Shown: positions 17,708 through 27,289, numbered from the stretch's first letter. The stretch is 64,000 nt of DNA from a bacterium (GCA_015075175.1 JABTUV010000001.1:372001-436000), one strand, 5' to 3'. Program-made: numbers and translations. The notes: generated by a model from the letters alone, not told the origin.

Positions 17708-19912
17708 TCAATCCAGTCCCAATCTGGCGGCATTCGGTGGCTGCACATCCAGTACCGCGATTCGCCCAGGCTCCATGTGGAAGGGATGGCCGGGGAAGAG
17801 TTCGCGCTCGACCGGCACGTGGACGATGCGAATCTCCAGCCGCTTCACGCCCTCGGTGTACTCGCGCGGCAGGAGGAACTCCGACTCCCGCCAGCGGCGG
17901 TTGCCCTCGATCACGTTATGCTCGGCGGGCTTGAGCTCGTAATCGTCGCCGCGCGGATTGCTGTACACGCAGACGTTGCTGCCCGAGTCGTACCACTCGC
18001 CGACGTAGTTCCACTCCGAGGCGCCGTCGGCGCGCACGTACACCTTCGCCTTTTGATTGGGATGGCCGTAGTCGAACTTGCGGCGCAGCATGGCGCCCAG
18101 GTTGACCGGGTCCAGCCGCATCTTGAACGTCGATTCGCCCTTCATGGTGCGAGTCTGGTCCTCTTCGGCGGGAAAATACATGCGGGCGGCCTGATGGTCC
18201 GGACCGAGTTCATAGCGCGACACCAGCGTGTAGGGCGCGCCCGCGGTCGGCGAGACGTACTCGTGCTCGCGCACTTCGTTGTCGGCGCAGGTGAAGAAGT
18301 GATCGCTGAGGACCAGCGACGGACTGTCCACGCCGTACCAGTAGGCCACGCCCGAGTAGTGCTCGGTACTCGAGTTGACGGCGCCGTGCTCCAGTCGAAC
18401 GACGGCGCGGCGGCCGAAGGGAAAATGATCGGCGATGAGAAAGCGATAGGCCGAATTGACGAGGTCTTTCTCATCCTGGATGCGCCGCCGGTCGGTTCCC
18501 ACGGGATAGCCGGCGAAGGGCAGCGTCATGTTCACGCCGCCCCAGTAATCGCCGCCGCCGCCCCATTCTTCCGTGCCCGTGCCCCAACCCTGCGGGGTCT
18601 TGCTGTCGTCCAGGAGGATGCGCGGATCGCCCTCCAACGTTCCCAGGTAGCCCTCGCGCGAGAATATCCAGCTCATGCCCACGAAGGAGCCGCTCCAGGG
18701 GCCGCCGCCTTCGACCTGGCTCGTGTCCAGGAACACGTTGTCCTCACCTTGCACCGGGTAGGGATGGTCCGTGTAGGTAGCATGAAAATAAGCGACGTGA
18801 TTGATCGGACCCTCAAGCGGAACCGAGCGGATCTCCCACGTGACGCCCGCCAGCTTCCGCGCGCTGCGGTTCTCGATCTCGATCCGCGCGTGCCTGAAGA
18901 ACGGCATGGGATAGTAGCAGGCCAACTCGACGACCTCGCTGGCGAAGCGGATGTTCATGGGAAAGCCCTTCACCAGCCACTCGCGGTCGTTGTTGTTGTA
19001 GAGATGGCCCGCGCCGAAGAAGAGCGCGAGGGGCGCGTCGATGCTGGGATGATAGCGCCGGTCCCAGGTGATGCGCAGGCGGCCTTGGCCGAAGTTGTAG
19101 GCGTGTTCCCGCGGTAGGCTGAACTTGAGCGCCCGCAGCGTGGCCGGCGCCGCGTCCAACTCGACCAGGGTCGTCCACTGGCCGGCCTCCAGCGAGAGCG
19201 TGCCGGTTTTCTTCGTGACGCCCGGGCCGGACGGCGCGATGTCCTCGCCCGCCCGCGCCAGGAGCGCCAAAACCGCCGGGTCGGGCGGCGTCCGGTCCCA
19301 GCTCTTGAGCGGCCGGCTGAGGTTTTTCATCCCCGGCGTGTAGAGATGATAGATGTAATACCCCGTCCCATAATGCGTGCGGCTGTAAGCGATGCGCAGG
19401 CTCTTCTCGAATCCCAGCGGGACCCACATCAGGTCCGCGCCCTTGGTCGTGGTCCAGGTCCAGGTGAGCGGATTGGGAAAGAGGTCCTCGGGGATGAAGG
19501 TCGTATGCTTGAGGTTCTTCTTGGCGTTCATGGGATCGGCGGTCGCCGTCTCCTTGACGATCGTGTCGCTGCCGTCCACTTCGTAATGCCAGGGCGAGCC
19601 GTGCCAATGGTTGGTGCGCTTGAAATAGAGACAGCCGGGGCCGACCACGTCCAGCGTGGTGTTCCAGTCCTCGCGCTCCTGGTAGAGAAAGTGGCTGGCA
19701 TCGGCGGCGCGGTTGTTGCCCTCGCGGTCGTAGGTGCTGCGCATGTAGGCGCGCACCCCGATGCGCTGGCAGGGCAGCCGATCCCACATGCGATAGGCAT
19801 CCAGCCCCACGGGGACGATCGGCGGCTCACTGGTCTGCGGCAAGGGTGCCGCGATGAGGGATGCGGTCGACCAAGCCATGATGACGAGGATGCAGGTGAT
19901 TTGCGACGACAC
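17708..19912 (-). CDS. Exported GH172 (DUF2961) glycosidase-like protein
   Basis: The GTG at 19912 has AGGAGG 6-7 nt upstream and opens a signal peptide (ITCILVIMAWSTASLIAA), so it is preferred over a longer frame. The 734-residue protein shows the DUF2961/GH172 pattern: an early MRSTYDREGNNRAADASHFL, then a double jelly-roll with CYYPMPFFRHARIEIEN and GWGTGTEEWGGGGDYWGG, close to the GTGTED loop that holds catalytic acids in this family (hydrolases and transferases acting on fructofuranosyl or arabinofuranosyl linkages). Here the motif is TEE rather than TED, so activity should be checked. It is alone on its strand; a divergent exported protein begins about 300 nt away. The likely role is degradation or remodelling of furanose-containing glycans. 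Confidence 0.8.
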   Translation of the reverse strand: MSSQITCILVIMAWSTASLIAAPLPQTSEPPIVPVGLDAYRMWDRLPCQRIGVRAYMRSTYDREGNNRAADASHFLYQEREDWNTTLDVVGPGCLYFKRTNHWHGSPWHYEVDGSDTIVKETATADPMNAKKNLKHTTFIPEDLFPNPLTWTWTTTKGADLMWVPLGFEKSLRIAYSRTHYGTGYYIYHLYTPGMKNLSRPLKSWDRTPPDPAVLALLARAGEDIAPSGPGVTKKTGTLSLEAGQWTTLVELDAAPATLRALKFSLPREHAYNFGQGRLRITWDRRYHPSIDAPLALFFGAGHLYNNNDREWLVKGFPMNIRFASEVVELACYYPMPFFRHARIEIENRSARKLAGVTWEIRSVPLEGPINHVAYFHATYTDHPYPVQGEDNVFLDTSQVEGGGPWSGSFVGMSWIFSREGYLGTLEGDPRILLDDSKTPQGWGTGTEEWGGGGDYWGGVNMTLPFAGYPVGTDRRRIQDEKDLVNSAYRFLIADHFPFGRRAVVRLEHGAVNSSTEHYSGVAYWYGVDSPSLVLSDHFFTCADNEVREHEYVSPTAGAPYTLVSRYELGPDHQAARMYFPAEEDQTRTMKGESTFKMRLDPVNLGAMLRRKFDYGHPNQKAKVYVRADGASEWNYVGEWYDSGSNVCVYSNPRGDDYELKPAEHNVIEGNRRWRESEFLLPREYTEGVKRLEIRIVHVPVERELFPGHPFHMEPGRIAVLDVQPPNAARLGLD

Positions 19913-20055
19913 GGCGGCCTCCTGAAAAATAAGTGGTATTACCAGCCTAGGAAAACCGCGCCTTCCGTCAAGTCGAAACGTACCCTGTTCGCCCGGATTC
20001 CAAACGACCCCTCTGTACAGGTCGGACGCCGTCGTCCGGGGCTGAGATGTGATAC

Positions 20056-20083
20056 TTGATCTCAATCCCATTTAGAGTAGAAT
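20056..20083 (+). promoter_or_regulatory. Possible sigma-70-type promoter
   Basis: TTGATC (20056-20061), a 16-bp spacer and TAGAAT (20078-20083) lie about 134 nt upstream of the gene at 20217. It is the best-looking -35/-10 pair in the divergent gap between 19912 and 20217, but a weak call. Confidence 0.2.
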
Positions 20084-20216
20084 AGACGGCAACGAAGTTC
20101 CCCTGCCGGCTCTTCGACCATGGTGCGCGTGTGACTTAACATGGTTGGGCGATAGACTCTTCCAGAACGGTCGTTCCCTCGCAGAATTACGCGCGTCGTT
20201 CGCATGAACGGAGGGA

Positions 20217-22142
20217 ATGACGATGAACCGCTGCCTTTCAACCCGAGCCTGCCATGCATGGTATTGCTCCCTTTTGTGGGTTGCTCTGGCATCGCTCCCT
20301 TGGGCGTCGCCGCCGGCGACCATCAACCTTCAGGGGAGTCTGGCCGGCAACGTCGGCCCGGTAACGGGCACGCACACCTTTCAGATCGAATTCTACCCCC
20401 AGGCGGTCGGCGGCGCTCCCTTGCAGCAAGTGACGGGCACGCTGAACATCTCCACGGACGGCCGTTACTCGCTTGCGATCATGCCCAACGCCGCGCTCTT
20501 GGCGGCTCCCGAGGTCTGGTACCAACTGGCGGTCGATACGGACGACAACGGGATTGACACCAACGATGTTTTCCCGCAGCGGGTACGCATCCACTCCGTG
20601 CCCTTTGCCTTGCTGGCGCAGGACAGCGCGGCGCTGGGAGGCACGGACGCGGCCGAGTTTACCACGCTTGCGCAGATGAACGCGGCCTTGTCGGGCAAGG
20701 CGGCGTTGGACCACGAGCATGGAGACCAGTATTGGAAGGTGGGCGGCAACGTGGTAGGCGCAAGCGAGCCGCAACCGCTCGGCACGCTCGATGACAATCC
20801 GTTGCAGTTGTATGCGGGCGGAGTTCCTGTGCTGCAACTGATCCCCGCCGCGACCACGCCCAACCTGGTGGCGGGCTACTTCGCCAACAGCGCCAGCGAA
20901 GGCATCCGAGCTGCGGTGGTCGCGGGGGGCGGCGACCCGGAGCTGGGCATCAACCAGGCGGCGGGAGATTTCGCGGTGGTGGGAGGAGGCGTGGGCAACC
21001 TCTCGGGCAACATCGCCACGACGGTCGCGGGAGGGCGCGTGAACCTTGCCACGGGCGACCATGCGACGGTCGCGGGCGGCTATGCCAATCGCGCCACGGG
21101 CGGCAGCGCCGCGGTGGGCGGCGGCCTCCAGAACTATGCGCGCGGCAATCTTTCCACCATCGGCGGGGGCGCCTTTAACGAGGCGGGAGGCGCGCGCGTC
21201 ATTGTCAGTTACATCGGGATCGGCTACCCGCGGCCCATCTTTGGAGATGTACCCGGATTTGTAGGTGGTGGGCGTTCCAACAAGGCGCTGGGCGCCGGTT
21301 CGGTTGTCGCGGGCGGCTTTCTCAACACGGCCAGCGGCGACTACAGTTTCGCCGCCGGCCGCCGCGCCAAGGCGCTCCGCCGGGGTAGTTTCGTCTGGGC
21401 CGACGCGACGGACGAGGATTTCAACGACGAGGGTGAGGATACTTTCAATGTGCGCGCGAATCGAGGCATGAACGTGTATACCGAGAACTACTATGGCGCG
21501 CGTTTCAGGAATAGCGCCGGAGGGTCCGCAGGCTATTTCTCGGGTAAAACCGGGACGGGAGTCGGTGGCACGTCGGCGCTCGTCGTGATCAATGACGGGA
21601 CTGGGGCGGCGCTTTATGCCAGCAATCTCAACCTAGGGCCGGCCGCCCAGTTCAGCGGCAATGTTCACGTTTTCGGATCTCTTTCCAAGGGTGGCGGCAG
21701 CTTCAAGATCGACCATCCCCTCGATCCCGAGAACAAGTACTTGTCTCACAGTTTCGTCGAGAGTCCCGACATGATGAACATCTACAACGGCAACGTGATA
21801 CTGGATGCATCCGGCGAGGCGACAGTCGAGCTTCCCGGGTGGTTCGGCGCGCTCAATCGCGACTTTCGCTATCAACTCACCTGCATCGGCGGTTTTGCGC
21901 CGGTCCACGTGGCGGAAGAGATCACGGAAAACCGATTCAAGATCGCGGGTGGGACGGCTGGTTTGAAAGTCTCCTGGCAGGTGACGGGCATCCGCCAGGA
22001 CGCTTACGCCAACGCGCACCGCGTCGCGGTGGAAGAAAGTAAGCCGCCCGAGGAGCAGGGAAGGTACCTGCATCCCGAGGCGTTCGGCAAGCCGGCCTCG
22101 ATGGGCATGGCCGCGTTCCATGACGAGCTCGCGGCTCATTAG
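20217..22142 (+). CDS. Exported protein with YadA-head-like repeats
   Basis: ATG 20217 (or 20223) follows GGAGG and opens a signal peptide. Residues about 30-130 form a beta domain, and residues about 235-400 contain YadA/Hia-head-like 14-16-residue repeats with glycine pairs: VAGGRVNLATGDHATVAGG, YANRATGGSAAVGGG, NYARGNLSTIGGG and GFLNTASGDYSFAAG. These fold as left-handed beta rolls in trimeric adhesins. No YadA anchor barrel follows; instead a C-terminal domain of about 150 residues includes HPLDPENKYLSHSFVESPD and EATVELPGWFGALN, reminiscent of phage tail-fibre/intramolecular-chaperone-like ends. It lacks the PT/dockerin-like tail of its neighbours. Secreted structural or adhesive function is inferred. 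Confidence 0.65.
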   Translation: MTMNRCLSTRACHAWYCSLLWVALASLPWASPPATINLQGSLAGNVGPVTGTHTFQIEFYPQAVGGAPLQQVTGTLNISTDGRYSLAIMPNAALLAAPEVWYQLAVDTDDNGIDTNDVFPQRVRIHSVPFALLAQDSAALGGTDAAEFTTLAQMNAALSGKAALDHEHGDQYWKVGGNVVGASEPQPLGTLDDNPLQLYAGGVPVLQLIPAATTPNLVAGYFANSASEGIRAAVVAGGGDPELGINQAAGDFAVVGGGVGNLSGNIATTVAGGRVNLATGDHATVAGGYANRATGGSAAVGGGLQNYARGNLSTIGGGAFNEAGGARVIVSYIGIGYPRPIFGDVPGFVGGGRSNKALGAGSVVAGGFLNTASGDYSFAAGRRAKALRRGSFVWADATDEDFNDEGEDTFNVRANRGMNVYTENYYGARFRNSAGGSAGYFSGKTGTGVGGTSALVVINDGTGAALYASNLNLGPAAQFSGNVHVFGSLSKGGGSFKIDHPLDPENKYLSHSFVESPDMMNIYNGNVILDASGEATVELPGWFGALNRDFRYQLTCIGGFAPVHVAEEITENRFKIAGGTAGLKVSWQVTGIRQDAYANAHRVAVEESKPPEEQGRYLHPEAFGKPASMGMAAFHDELAAH

Positions 22143-22178
22143 TCGCAGGTTGCGTCTCTGCATGGAGGAGTAGAAACT

Positions 22179-22934
22179 GTGACTTGGTCGAGCCGACGCG
22201 CTTCAGCGGAATCTCACGTGGTCTCAAGACTGACGGCGGGATTCATGCTGGTGGGGTTGTGCGCGTTGTGCGCGGCGCAGGAGAACGGTCACGGGGTGCG
22301 CTGGACTTCCAGCTCCGCGGAGACCTGGTCGAGCGGCGCCGATGTCAACGCGCGCGGCCAGCGTTCGCGCCTGGCGGGCGCCTTCGACGCCAGCTTGGAC
22401 GCGGTCAGCGGGAATACGGTCAAGGGATACCTGGGCCTTCTGGAGGCGGTGCAAGGCCTACCGCCGACAGCCACTCCCACTCCTACTTACACCGCGACTC
22501 CCACGCCGACGCCGACGCTCACTCCAACCACGACTCCCACGTTTACGCCGACACCCACGCCTACGGATACCTCCACGACCCCGCCGACCCCGAGCGCCAC
22601 GGCCACCGGCACGCCCACCCCGACGGCTACGGCCACGCCGACTCCCACGTGGACGGCGACGCCCACCGCCTCCCCCACGCCGACGTGGACGTCTATCGAA
22701 ACGCCCACGGAGACGCCGACTGCTACGTCGACGCCGTCACCTTCCGACACTTCAACGCCGACCGAAACGCCGACAGCGACGCCGACCGCGTCCCCGACGC
22801 CCCACCCGCACTACCGGAAGTGGTTCGAGGTCGCGTTGCTCTGGCACTCGCAGACGGGTGGCGGGTCGTACGATCTGGTCACGGACGGGCGGATCGACGA
22901 GAAGGACCTCTTGATGTTGATGGAGGAGTGGTAG
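22179..22934 (+). CDS. Exported Pro/Thr-linker protein with C-terminal dockerin-like calcium loop
   Basis: GTG 22179 has GGAGGAG 8-9 nt upstream; a GTG at 22218 is the other candidate. The leader ([14 protein letters not shown]) is followed by about 60 residues without known family, then about 105 residues of Thr-Pro-rich linker ([15 protein letters not shown] type). The last 40 residues form a module: [15 protein letters not shown], then the 12-residue EF-hand-like loop [12 protein letters not shown], then LLMLMEEW at the very end. The same layout ends the proteins at 23431-25545 and 48029-49021. The stretch is GC- and Pro-codon-biased and its antisense frame is also open, an artefact of the repeat. 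Confidence 0.75.
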   Translation: MTWSSRRASAESHVVSRLTAGFMLVGLCALCAAQENGHGVRWTSSSAETWSSGADVNARGQRSRLAGAFDASLDAVSGNTVKGYLGLLEAVQGLPPTATPTPTYTATPTPTPTLTPTTTPTFTPTPTPTDTSTTPPTPSATATGTPTPTATATPTPTWTATPTASPTPTWTSIETPTETPTATSTPSPSDTSTPTETPTATPTASPTPHPHYRKWFEVALLWHSQTGGGSYDLVTDGRIDEKDLLMLMEEW

Positions 22935-22985
22935 TCAGGCTGGAGAATATCGCATTGGTCGGGCCCGTCGGTCCGCCGCGGCGCA

Positions 22986-23351
22986 CGTATCGAGGGATAG
23001 CGAGAGGACGGCTTGGATGCGAGCACGTCGGTGGCAAGCCGCCGTGCCTCTCGATACGGCCCCGATGTTACTTCTTGCCTCTCATGAAAGTACCTCGGCG
23101 GGGCCTACTCGAGGACACGGCTTACACTTTCGCGTTCGGGTCCTGAAGAAAAAGTATTCACGTGTAGTTCCGGAAAGAAAAAAACCGAGTCCTCAAGGCG
23201 TGCCCCAACTAGCCCAAAGGGCGTATCGAGGGGTAGCGGCGCGCCGGGCAACACGCCTGAGACGCGGGCTCTGACTTCGCGCCGCGCCTTGTCCCGACTG
23301 GGCTGAAGGCCGTATCGAGGGATAGCGAGAGGACGACATGGACGCGAGCAC
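22986..23351. repeat. Dispersed repeat block with CGTATCGAGGGATAGCGAG direct repeats
   Basis: CGTATCGAGGGATAGCGAGA with GGACG following occurs at 22986 and at 23311, each continuing TGGAYGCGAGCACG, and a diverged copy (CGTATCGAGGGGTAGCGG) lies at 23223. Between them are the CCTCTCGATACG and CTACTCGAGGACACGG parts shared with 5630-5775. The 22935-23430 gap has no gene apart from these repeats; short ORFs there are chance. Confidence 0.75.
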
Positions 23352-23430
23352 GGTGCCTTCCAACTTGCCTCGGTTTTTATCCTCTACGGGTGAGGCGAAG
23401 CCTCGTAAGGGACTGTCCCAACCGCAGGTG

Positions 23431-25545
23431 TTATTGCACCAGGAACCTGTCGAGCACGATTAACAGGTCGTGGGCATCCACCAGGCCGCTGCCGTCCGCG
23501 TCCGAGGATGGGGAAAAACCCGTCTCCTTGAGCCAGTCCAGGCTGAAACGGAGAAGCCCATGCCCCCGCGGCGAGGGAACGGGCGTGGGACTGGCCGTCG
23601 GCGTCGGCGTGGCCGCAGGTGTGAGCGTTTCCGTGGCTGTCGGCGTGGCCGTGGGCGTGGGTGTCGGCGCAGGCGTGGCGTCCCCCACGATGGCCGCAAT
23701 GTCGATCAGGTACATCTGCCGCCCGGTTCCGCCGTGCGGAGAGTCGAAGACGACCTTGGTTCCGTCCGGACTGATGCGTGGATGCGTGTCGCAGCGCCAC
23801 TCGCCGTCATAGCCTGCGGGTGAGGGGAAATGCCCCAGCGGCAACATGCGCCGGGTCGGCACGTGAAACAGATACACGTGCTGAATGCGCCCACTGCCCT
23901 GCGGATACGTGTCCGTGACGATCCACTCGCCGTCGCGGAAATACGTCTGATGTCCATTGGGGGCGTTCCAGAGCACTTCGTAGGCGCCGCTGTTGTCGTC
24001 GGCGAAAAGTCGATAGCTGCTCGTCCATACGAGGATGTGGGCCGGATCGCGCCAATGGTAATGCGAGGGGTTGTAGCAGATGAAGCGGATGTCCGTGCCG
24101 TCGGCTTTGGCGGTCAGCATCCGGCCGGCTCCCCAACCGCGATCCAGAAAGAGAAAGCGCGAGCCGTCCGGACTCCACTGGATGTGGTTGATGTAATGCA
24201 TGTCGCTGTCGCTCTGCCCGGAGTAAGGAATGGCCGCGATGTCCGCCATCGAAAAGAGCATCTTGAACTCGCCCGTGTCCAGATCGAGGGAGTAGACGCC
24301 GAAGTCGTCGGGCGCCTTGATATTACGATTGGGATCGGCGATGCCGTTATAGCCGTAGCCGGCGCGCGCCCAGCCGATGCGGCGGAAATCTGCAGCGAGA
24401 GCGGTCTTGCCGTCAGGACTCACGTGGTCGATGGGCCAATCCAGCGTGCGTTCCGCGCCCGTCCAGACGTTCTTGACGCGCGTGATGTAATGCGTCCCAT
24501 CAGAACTGCGGTCGTTCCAAAGCACCTCGCTGTCCGAACCGGGACGCCATTGCAGCCGGCATCCCTGCTGCCAGCACCACGCGGTCGTTGTGCCCAGCGG
24601 AATCCAGGCGTCGCTCGCCAACAAATCGATCATGCCCACGACGACCACGTCGTCGGCGCGGGGGCTGCGGTTCTCGAACTCGACTTCCATGCCCAGCACA
24701 TAGCGTCCTGAGGGATGGAACTGGGCGATGTCATAGTAAGAGAACCAGTGGTACTTGGGACCACTCGTAATGGCGCGCACAGGTGGGAGCGTCCAATCCG
24801 GTGGATACATGGCTTCCTCGAAGGGGATGGGGTCGGGCGGAGGAGCGTCGCCGAGACCGACGCCCTCCGCCCATGCGCGAATCTCCGTGGCATTGAGCAC
24901 GCGGTCGTAGAAGAGCACGTCGCCGAGGACGGCGTTGGCGTTGGTGCCGCCATCCGAGCGCGCCCCCAGCATGGGGATTTCGCTGCTGTCGGTGATTTTG
25001 GCCGGTATCGACGCGCTGCTTGAGAGGACGAGGCCGCCGTTGATGTACACGCTCATGCGCTGCGAGGGCTGAAAGGTCACGGTCAGCGCGTAATCCTTGC
25101 CGGCTTGCACCTGGAAGGCCGTGTCCAGTTGCTTGGCGGAGCCGGTAAAGTTGCCGTCGGGACTGACTACCCAGTAGAGAACGCCGGTCGGTTGGACGCC
25201 CAGTTCATAGCAGCGCGCGCCGGCGGCGAGGCGATAGCGGGACACGAGCGCCTGCTGGCCGCCGGTAAGCGACTTGACGCGTGCGACCATGCAGATCGTG
25301 AGCGGGCCGGTGAAGCGGAAGTCGGTGGTATCGGTAACGCTGCGCAGGTCCAGTCGCGTACTGGACGGGGAAACAAAATCCAGGCCGAAGCCGTCACGGA
25401 AGGCAACCACGGCAGGGGCGTGGGCGCCGGTCGGCGGCGATTCCGGCGACCATTGCAGATGGACGACGGGCGAGGCGGGTACGCTCGCCTCGGCCAAGAT
25501 CGTGCAGATGAGCGTCAACAAGGTCAATATCTGGAGATACCGCAT
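23431..25545 (-). CDS. Exported LamG + TolB-like propeller protein with PT linker and dockerin-like tail
   Basis: The 704-residue protein starts with a leader (YLQILTLLTLICTILAEASV). Residues about 45-225 look like a concanavalin/LamG domain (GPLTICMVARVKSLTGGQQA, MSVYINGGLVLSSS, GDVLFYDRVLNATEIRAW). Residues about 270-610 form a TolB/WD40-type propeller with recurring ISPDGTKVVF and WSPDGSRFLFLDRG. Then comes a Thr-Pro linker and a final module LLRFSLDWLKETGFSP plus the calcium-type loop DADGSGLVDAHD and LLIVLDRFLVQ. It is alone on its strand and no catalytic residues can be named. A role as a secreted binding or glycan-processing protein is inference. Confidence 0.8.
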   Translation of the reverse strand: MRYLQILTLLTLICTILAEASVPASPVVHLQWSPESPPTGAHAPAVVAFRDGFGLDFVSPSSTRLDLRSVTDTTDFRFTGPLTICMVARVKSLTGGQQALVSRYRLAAGARCYELGVQPTGVLYWVVSPDGNFTGSAKQLDTAFQVQAGKDYALTVTFQPSQRMSVYINGGLVLSSSASIPAKITDSSEIPMLGARSDGGTNANAVLGDVLFYDRVLNATEIRAWAEGVGLGDAPPPDPIPFEEAMYPPDWTLPPVRAITSGPKYHWFSYYDIAQFHPSGRYVLGMEVEFENRSPRADDVVVVGMIDLLASDAWIPLGTTTAWCWQQGCRLQWRPGSDSEVLWNDRSSDGTHYITRVKNVWTGAERTLDWPIDHVSPDGKTALAADFRRIGWARAGYGYNGIADPNRNIKAPDDFGVYSLDLDTGEFKMLFSMADIAAIPYSGQSDSDMHYINHIQWSPDGSRFLFLDRGWGAGRMLTAKADGTDIRFICYNPSHYHWRDPAHILVWTSSYRLFADDNSGAYEVLWNAPNGHQTYFRDGEWIVTDTYPQGSGRIQHVYLFHVPTRRMLPLGHFPSPAGYDGEWRCDTHPRISPDGTKVVFDSPHGGTGRQMYLIDIAAIVGDATPAPTPTPTATPTATETLTPAATPTPTASPTPVPSPRGHGLLRFSLDWLKETGFSPSSDADGSGLVDAHDLLIVLDRFLVQ

Positions 25546-25730
25546 CGAGGGAATTCTCTTTCGTAGTTGTGCAGCGTGCTGCGCCGGCCCCCGGCAATGC
25601 CGATGGTACGGGTCATGTTAACGTTATCAGGAACTTCGTCAAGGTGCTTGAACGCTGTCCGCGGAGCGACTCGCTAGCGGATTCCATAACCCGTTTTGGT
25701 ATATTGGCGGCACTCGGTTAGAAAACGCCC

Positions 25731-25958
25731 ATGACCAAGTCGCTCTTTTCCCCCGACTACGACCGTTTCCGGCGCCTCCTAGTCGACGCCCGCCGGCGGC
25801 GCGGCGTCACGCAGGCCGCGCTGGCGGCGGCCATCGGGCGGCATCAATCGTACGTCTCAAAATATGAGCGCGGGGAACGGCGGCTGGATGTCATCGAGTT
25901 TCTGGAGGTAGCGAAAGCGCTTGAAGTAGATCCCGCCGATATTCTCAGGCGATTGTAA
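25731..25958 (+). CDS. XRE-family HTH protein, likely restriction-modification controller
   Basis: A 75-residue Cro/CI-type DNA-binding protein with the HTH at TQAALAAAIGRHQSYVSKYE and then GERRLDVIEFLEVAKAL. It starts at ATG 25731 and ends 6 nt before the endonuclease gene, the arrangement of C (controller) proteins that delay restriction enzyme expression. An 8-bp palindrome CGCTAGCG (25672-25679) lies about 52 nt upstream and could be an operator, but no classical C-box is visible. An HTH-containing antitoxin or immunity repressor is the alternative. Confidence 0.75.
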   Translation: MTKSLFSPDYDRFRRLLVDARRRRGVTQAALAAAIGRHQSYVSKYERGERRLDVIEFLEVAKALEVDPADILRRL

Positions 25959-25964
25959 GCGCCC

Positions 25965-26558
25965 ATGGACGACTCCATCCTAAAGAAATGGCAAATCACC
26001 GATGAGGAACTCACGCACGTCGTGGAGTCGAGCCCGAGCCTGAGGGGGATCCTTCTTGGGTACATTGCCGAAAAGAAATTCCAGGACATGTTCCTTTCGC
26101 ATCCCCGCATCACGGGCGTGCGCAAGGCGGACGATCACGACCGGACGCACAAGGGCGATCGAACCATCGTTTATCAAGGCATCGAAATCGTAACTGAAGT
26201 AAAATCGCTGCAAACGAACTCGATTCGACTGTTATCCGACGGCAGTTGGATTGGCAAAGCGCAGGTGGATGCCAGCGACCGGCGCGAAGTTACACTACCC
26301 AACGGCGAGCGGCTGACTACCACGTGCCTGGTTGCAGGTGAGTTTGACCTCTTGGCGGTAAACCTTTTTGCCTTCGGCGAGACCTGGAAGTTCGCCTTTG
26401 CCCGCAATGACCAGTTGCCGCGGAGTCGGTGGCGGGGATACACGGAGACGCAGCGCAATTACTTGCTGGCCACGCTGGTGGATGTACGGTGGCCGCCGGT
26501 TCCTCCTTTCTTCGCTGATCCGTTCCCTCTCTTGGACGCAATGGTACGTGAACGGTAG
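25965..26558 (+). CDS. Putative type II restriction endonuclease (PD-(D/E)xK type)
   Basis: The 197-residue soluble protein has a candidate nuclease core: GD at D65 in [12 protein letters not shown] and, 12 residues later, EVK (E78, K80) in [13 protein letters not shown], the spacing expected for a PD-(D/E)xK active site. The rest is not recognised. It is directly downstream of an HTH protein and its last 100 nt overlap the 3' end of a convergent DNA methyltransferase gene, so a restriction-modification pair is the best reading. Target sequence cannot be predicted. ATG 25974 (second Met) is an alternative if the coupling is tighter. Confidence 0.7.
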   Translation: MDDSILKKWQITDEELTHVVESSPSLRGILLGYIAEKKFQDMFLSHPRITGVRKADDHDRTHKGDRTIVYQGIEIVTEVKSLQTNSIRLLSDGSWIGKAQVDASDRREVTLPNGERLTTTCLVAGEFDLLAVNLFAFGETWKFAFARNDQLPRSRWRGYTETQRNYLLATLVDVRWPPVPPFFADPFPLLDAMVRER

Positions 26559-27289
26559 TTGCGAACGGTCTTGCCGCGCGGAATTTTGACGAAAACAAGA
26601 AAATAGCTGTGGTTCTTGCGGGCGTGCACTTGTTGCTTGAGCCGGCTTACGCCGGGGTGGTTGCTGCGAACCAGGACAAACAGATCCTTGGTGTAGAATC
26701 CCAGTCGCTCAAACTCGTGGATGATTTCAACGTGCGTTAAACACTGACGGTTGGCGCTTACCTCGTCTTGGCACTTCACGATCAGTACGCCGTTCTCTTT
26801 CAGGACGCGATAGGCTTCCCGTCCGGCCTGAAAATACAAGTCCAACACGGCCGCGTGCCATTTCGCGTCGCCGGGGCCTTCATCACCGTTGCTGTAATAG
26901 GCTCGAAATGCGTTGTGGGTTCCACTGCCCGCCTTATGCGTCGTGTCGCGCCGGAAAAAGCCCTCCATATAGGGCGGGTCGAGGACCACGGCGTCCAAGG
27001 TGTTGTTGGCGTACGGCAGCGACCTGCAGTCGACGCCCGTGGCGATGTCGGATGTCAGCAGCTCGTACTTACTGGTATCCACGTTGCGCCAAAAGACGCC
27101 GCTGCCGTAGGTGACGTCTGCAATCTTAGAGCCTTCCGGTACATGAAGGGAGAGAATTTGAGGGAACAGATCGGAATTCGATCCCACGTGCGCCGAAACA
27201 ATCACGTCGCTGCAAGGTTCTCCTCCCTGAACGCGCCTCCCAAGGGACGGTTCCTGGGCAAACGGAAGAAGCGGCTGTCGCACGGCCAT
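26459..27289 (-). CDS. DNA adenine/cytosine-N4 methyltransferase of the restriction-modification pair
   Basis: The protein has 276 residues. The SAM-binding motif I is [10 protein letters not shown] (residues about 58-67), and the catalytic motif IV is DPPYMEGFF (residues about 103-111), so it is an amino-methyltransferase of the N6-adenine/N4-cytosine group. Motif I before IV argues against the beta order. A conserved [19 protein letters not shown] region follows. The C-terminal 33 residues (from [13 protein letters not shown]) are encoded in the 100-nt overlap with the endonuclease gene on the other strand. It would protect host DNA from that enzyme. It follows the pseudopilin gene by 81 nt on the same strand but is likely separate. 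Confidence 0.85.
   Translation of the reverse strand: MAVRQPLLPFAQEPSLGRRVQGGEPCSDVIVSAHVGSNSDLFPQILSLHVPEGSKIADVTYGSGVFWRNVDTSKYELLTSDIATGVDCRSLPYANNTLDAVVLDPPYMEGFFRRDTTHKAGSGTHNAFRAYYSNGDEGPGDAKWHAAVLDLYFQAGREAYRVLKENGVLIVKCQDEVSANRQCLTHVEIIHEFERLGFYTKDLFVLVRSNHPGVSRLKQQVHARKNHSYFLVFVKIPRGKTVRNYRSRTIASKRGNGSAKKGGTGGHRTSTSVASK

Noticed and set aside
17633-19117. A 494-codon plus-strand ORF opposite the GH172 gene
   Set aside because: It is a shadow of the GH172 coding frame, with no start context and no recognisable domain.
22487-22750. Valine/glycine-rich minus-strand ORF in the Thr-Pro linker region
   Set aside because: It is the reverse translation of the repetitive Thr-Pro linker and not a gene.
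22986-23351. CRISPR-like array suggested by repeated CGTATCGAGGGATAGCG units
   Set aside because: Units are few, irregularly spaced and diverged, the spacing is not constant, and no cas gene is nearby.
25650-25730. Classical C-box operator upstream of the HTH protein
   Set aside because: No GACT...AGTC pair is seen; only an 8-bp CGCTAGCG palindrome, which is too weak to call.
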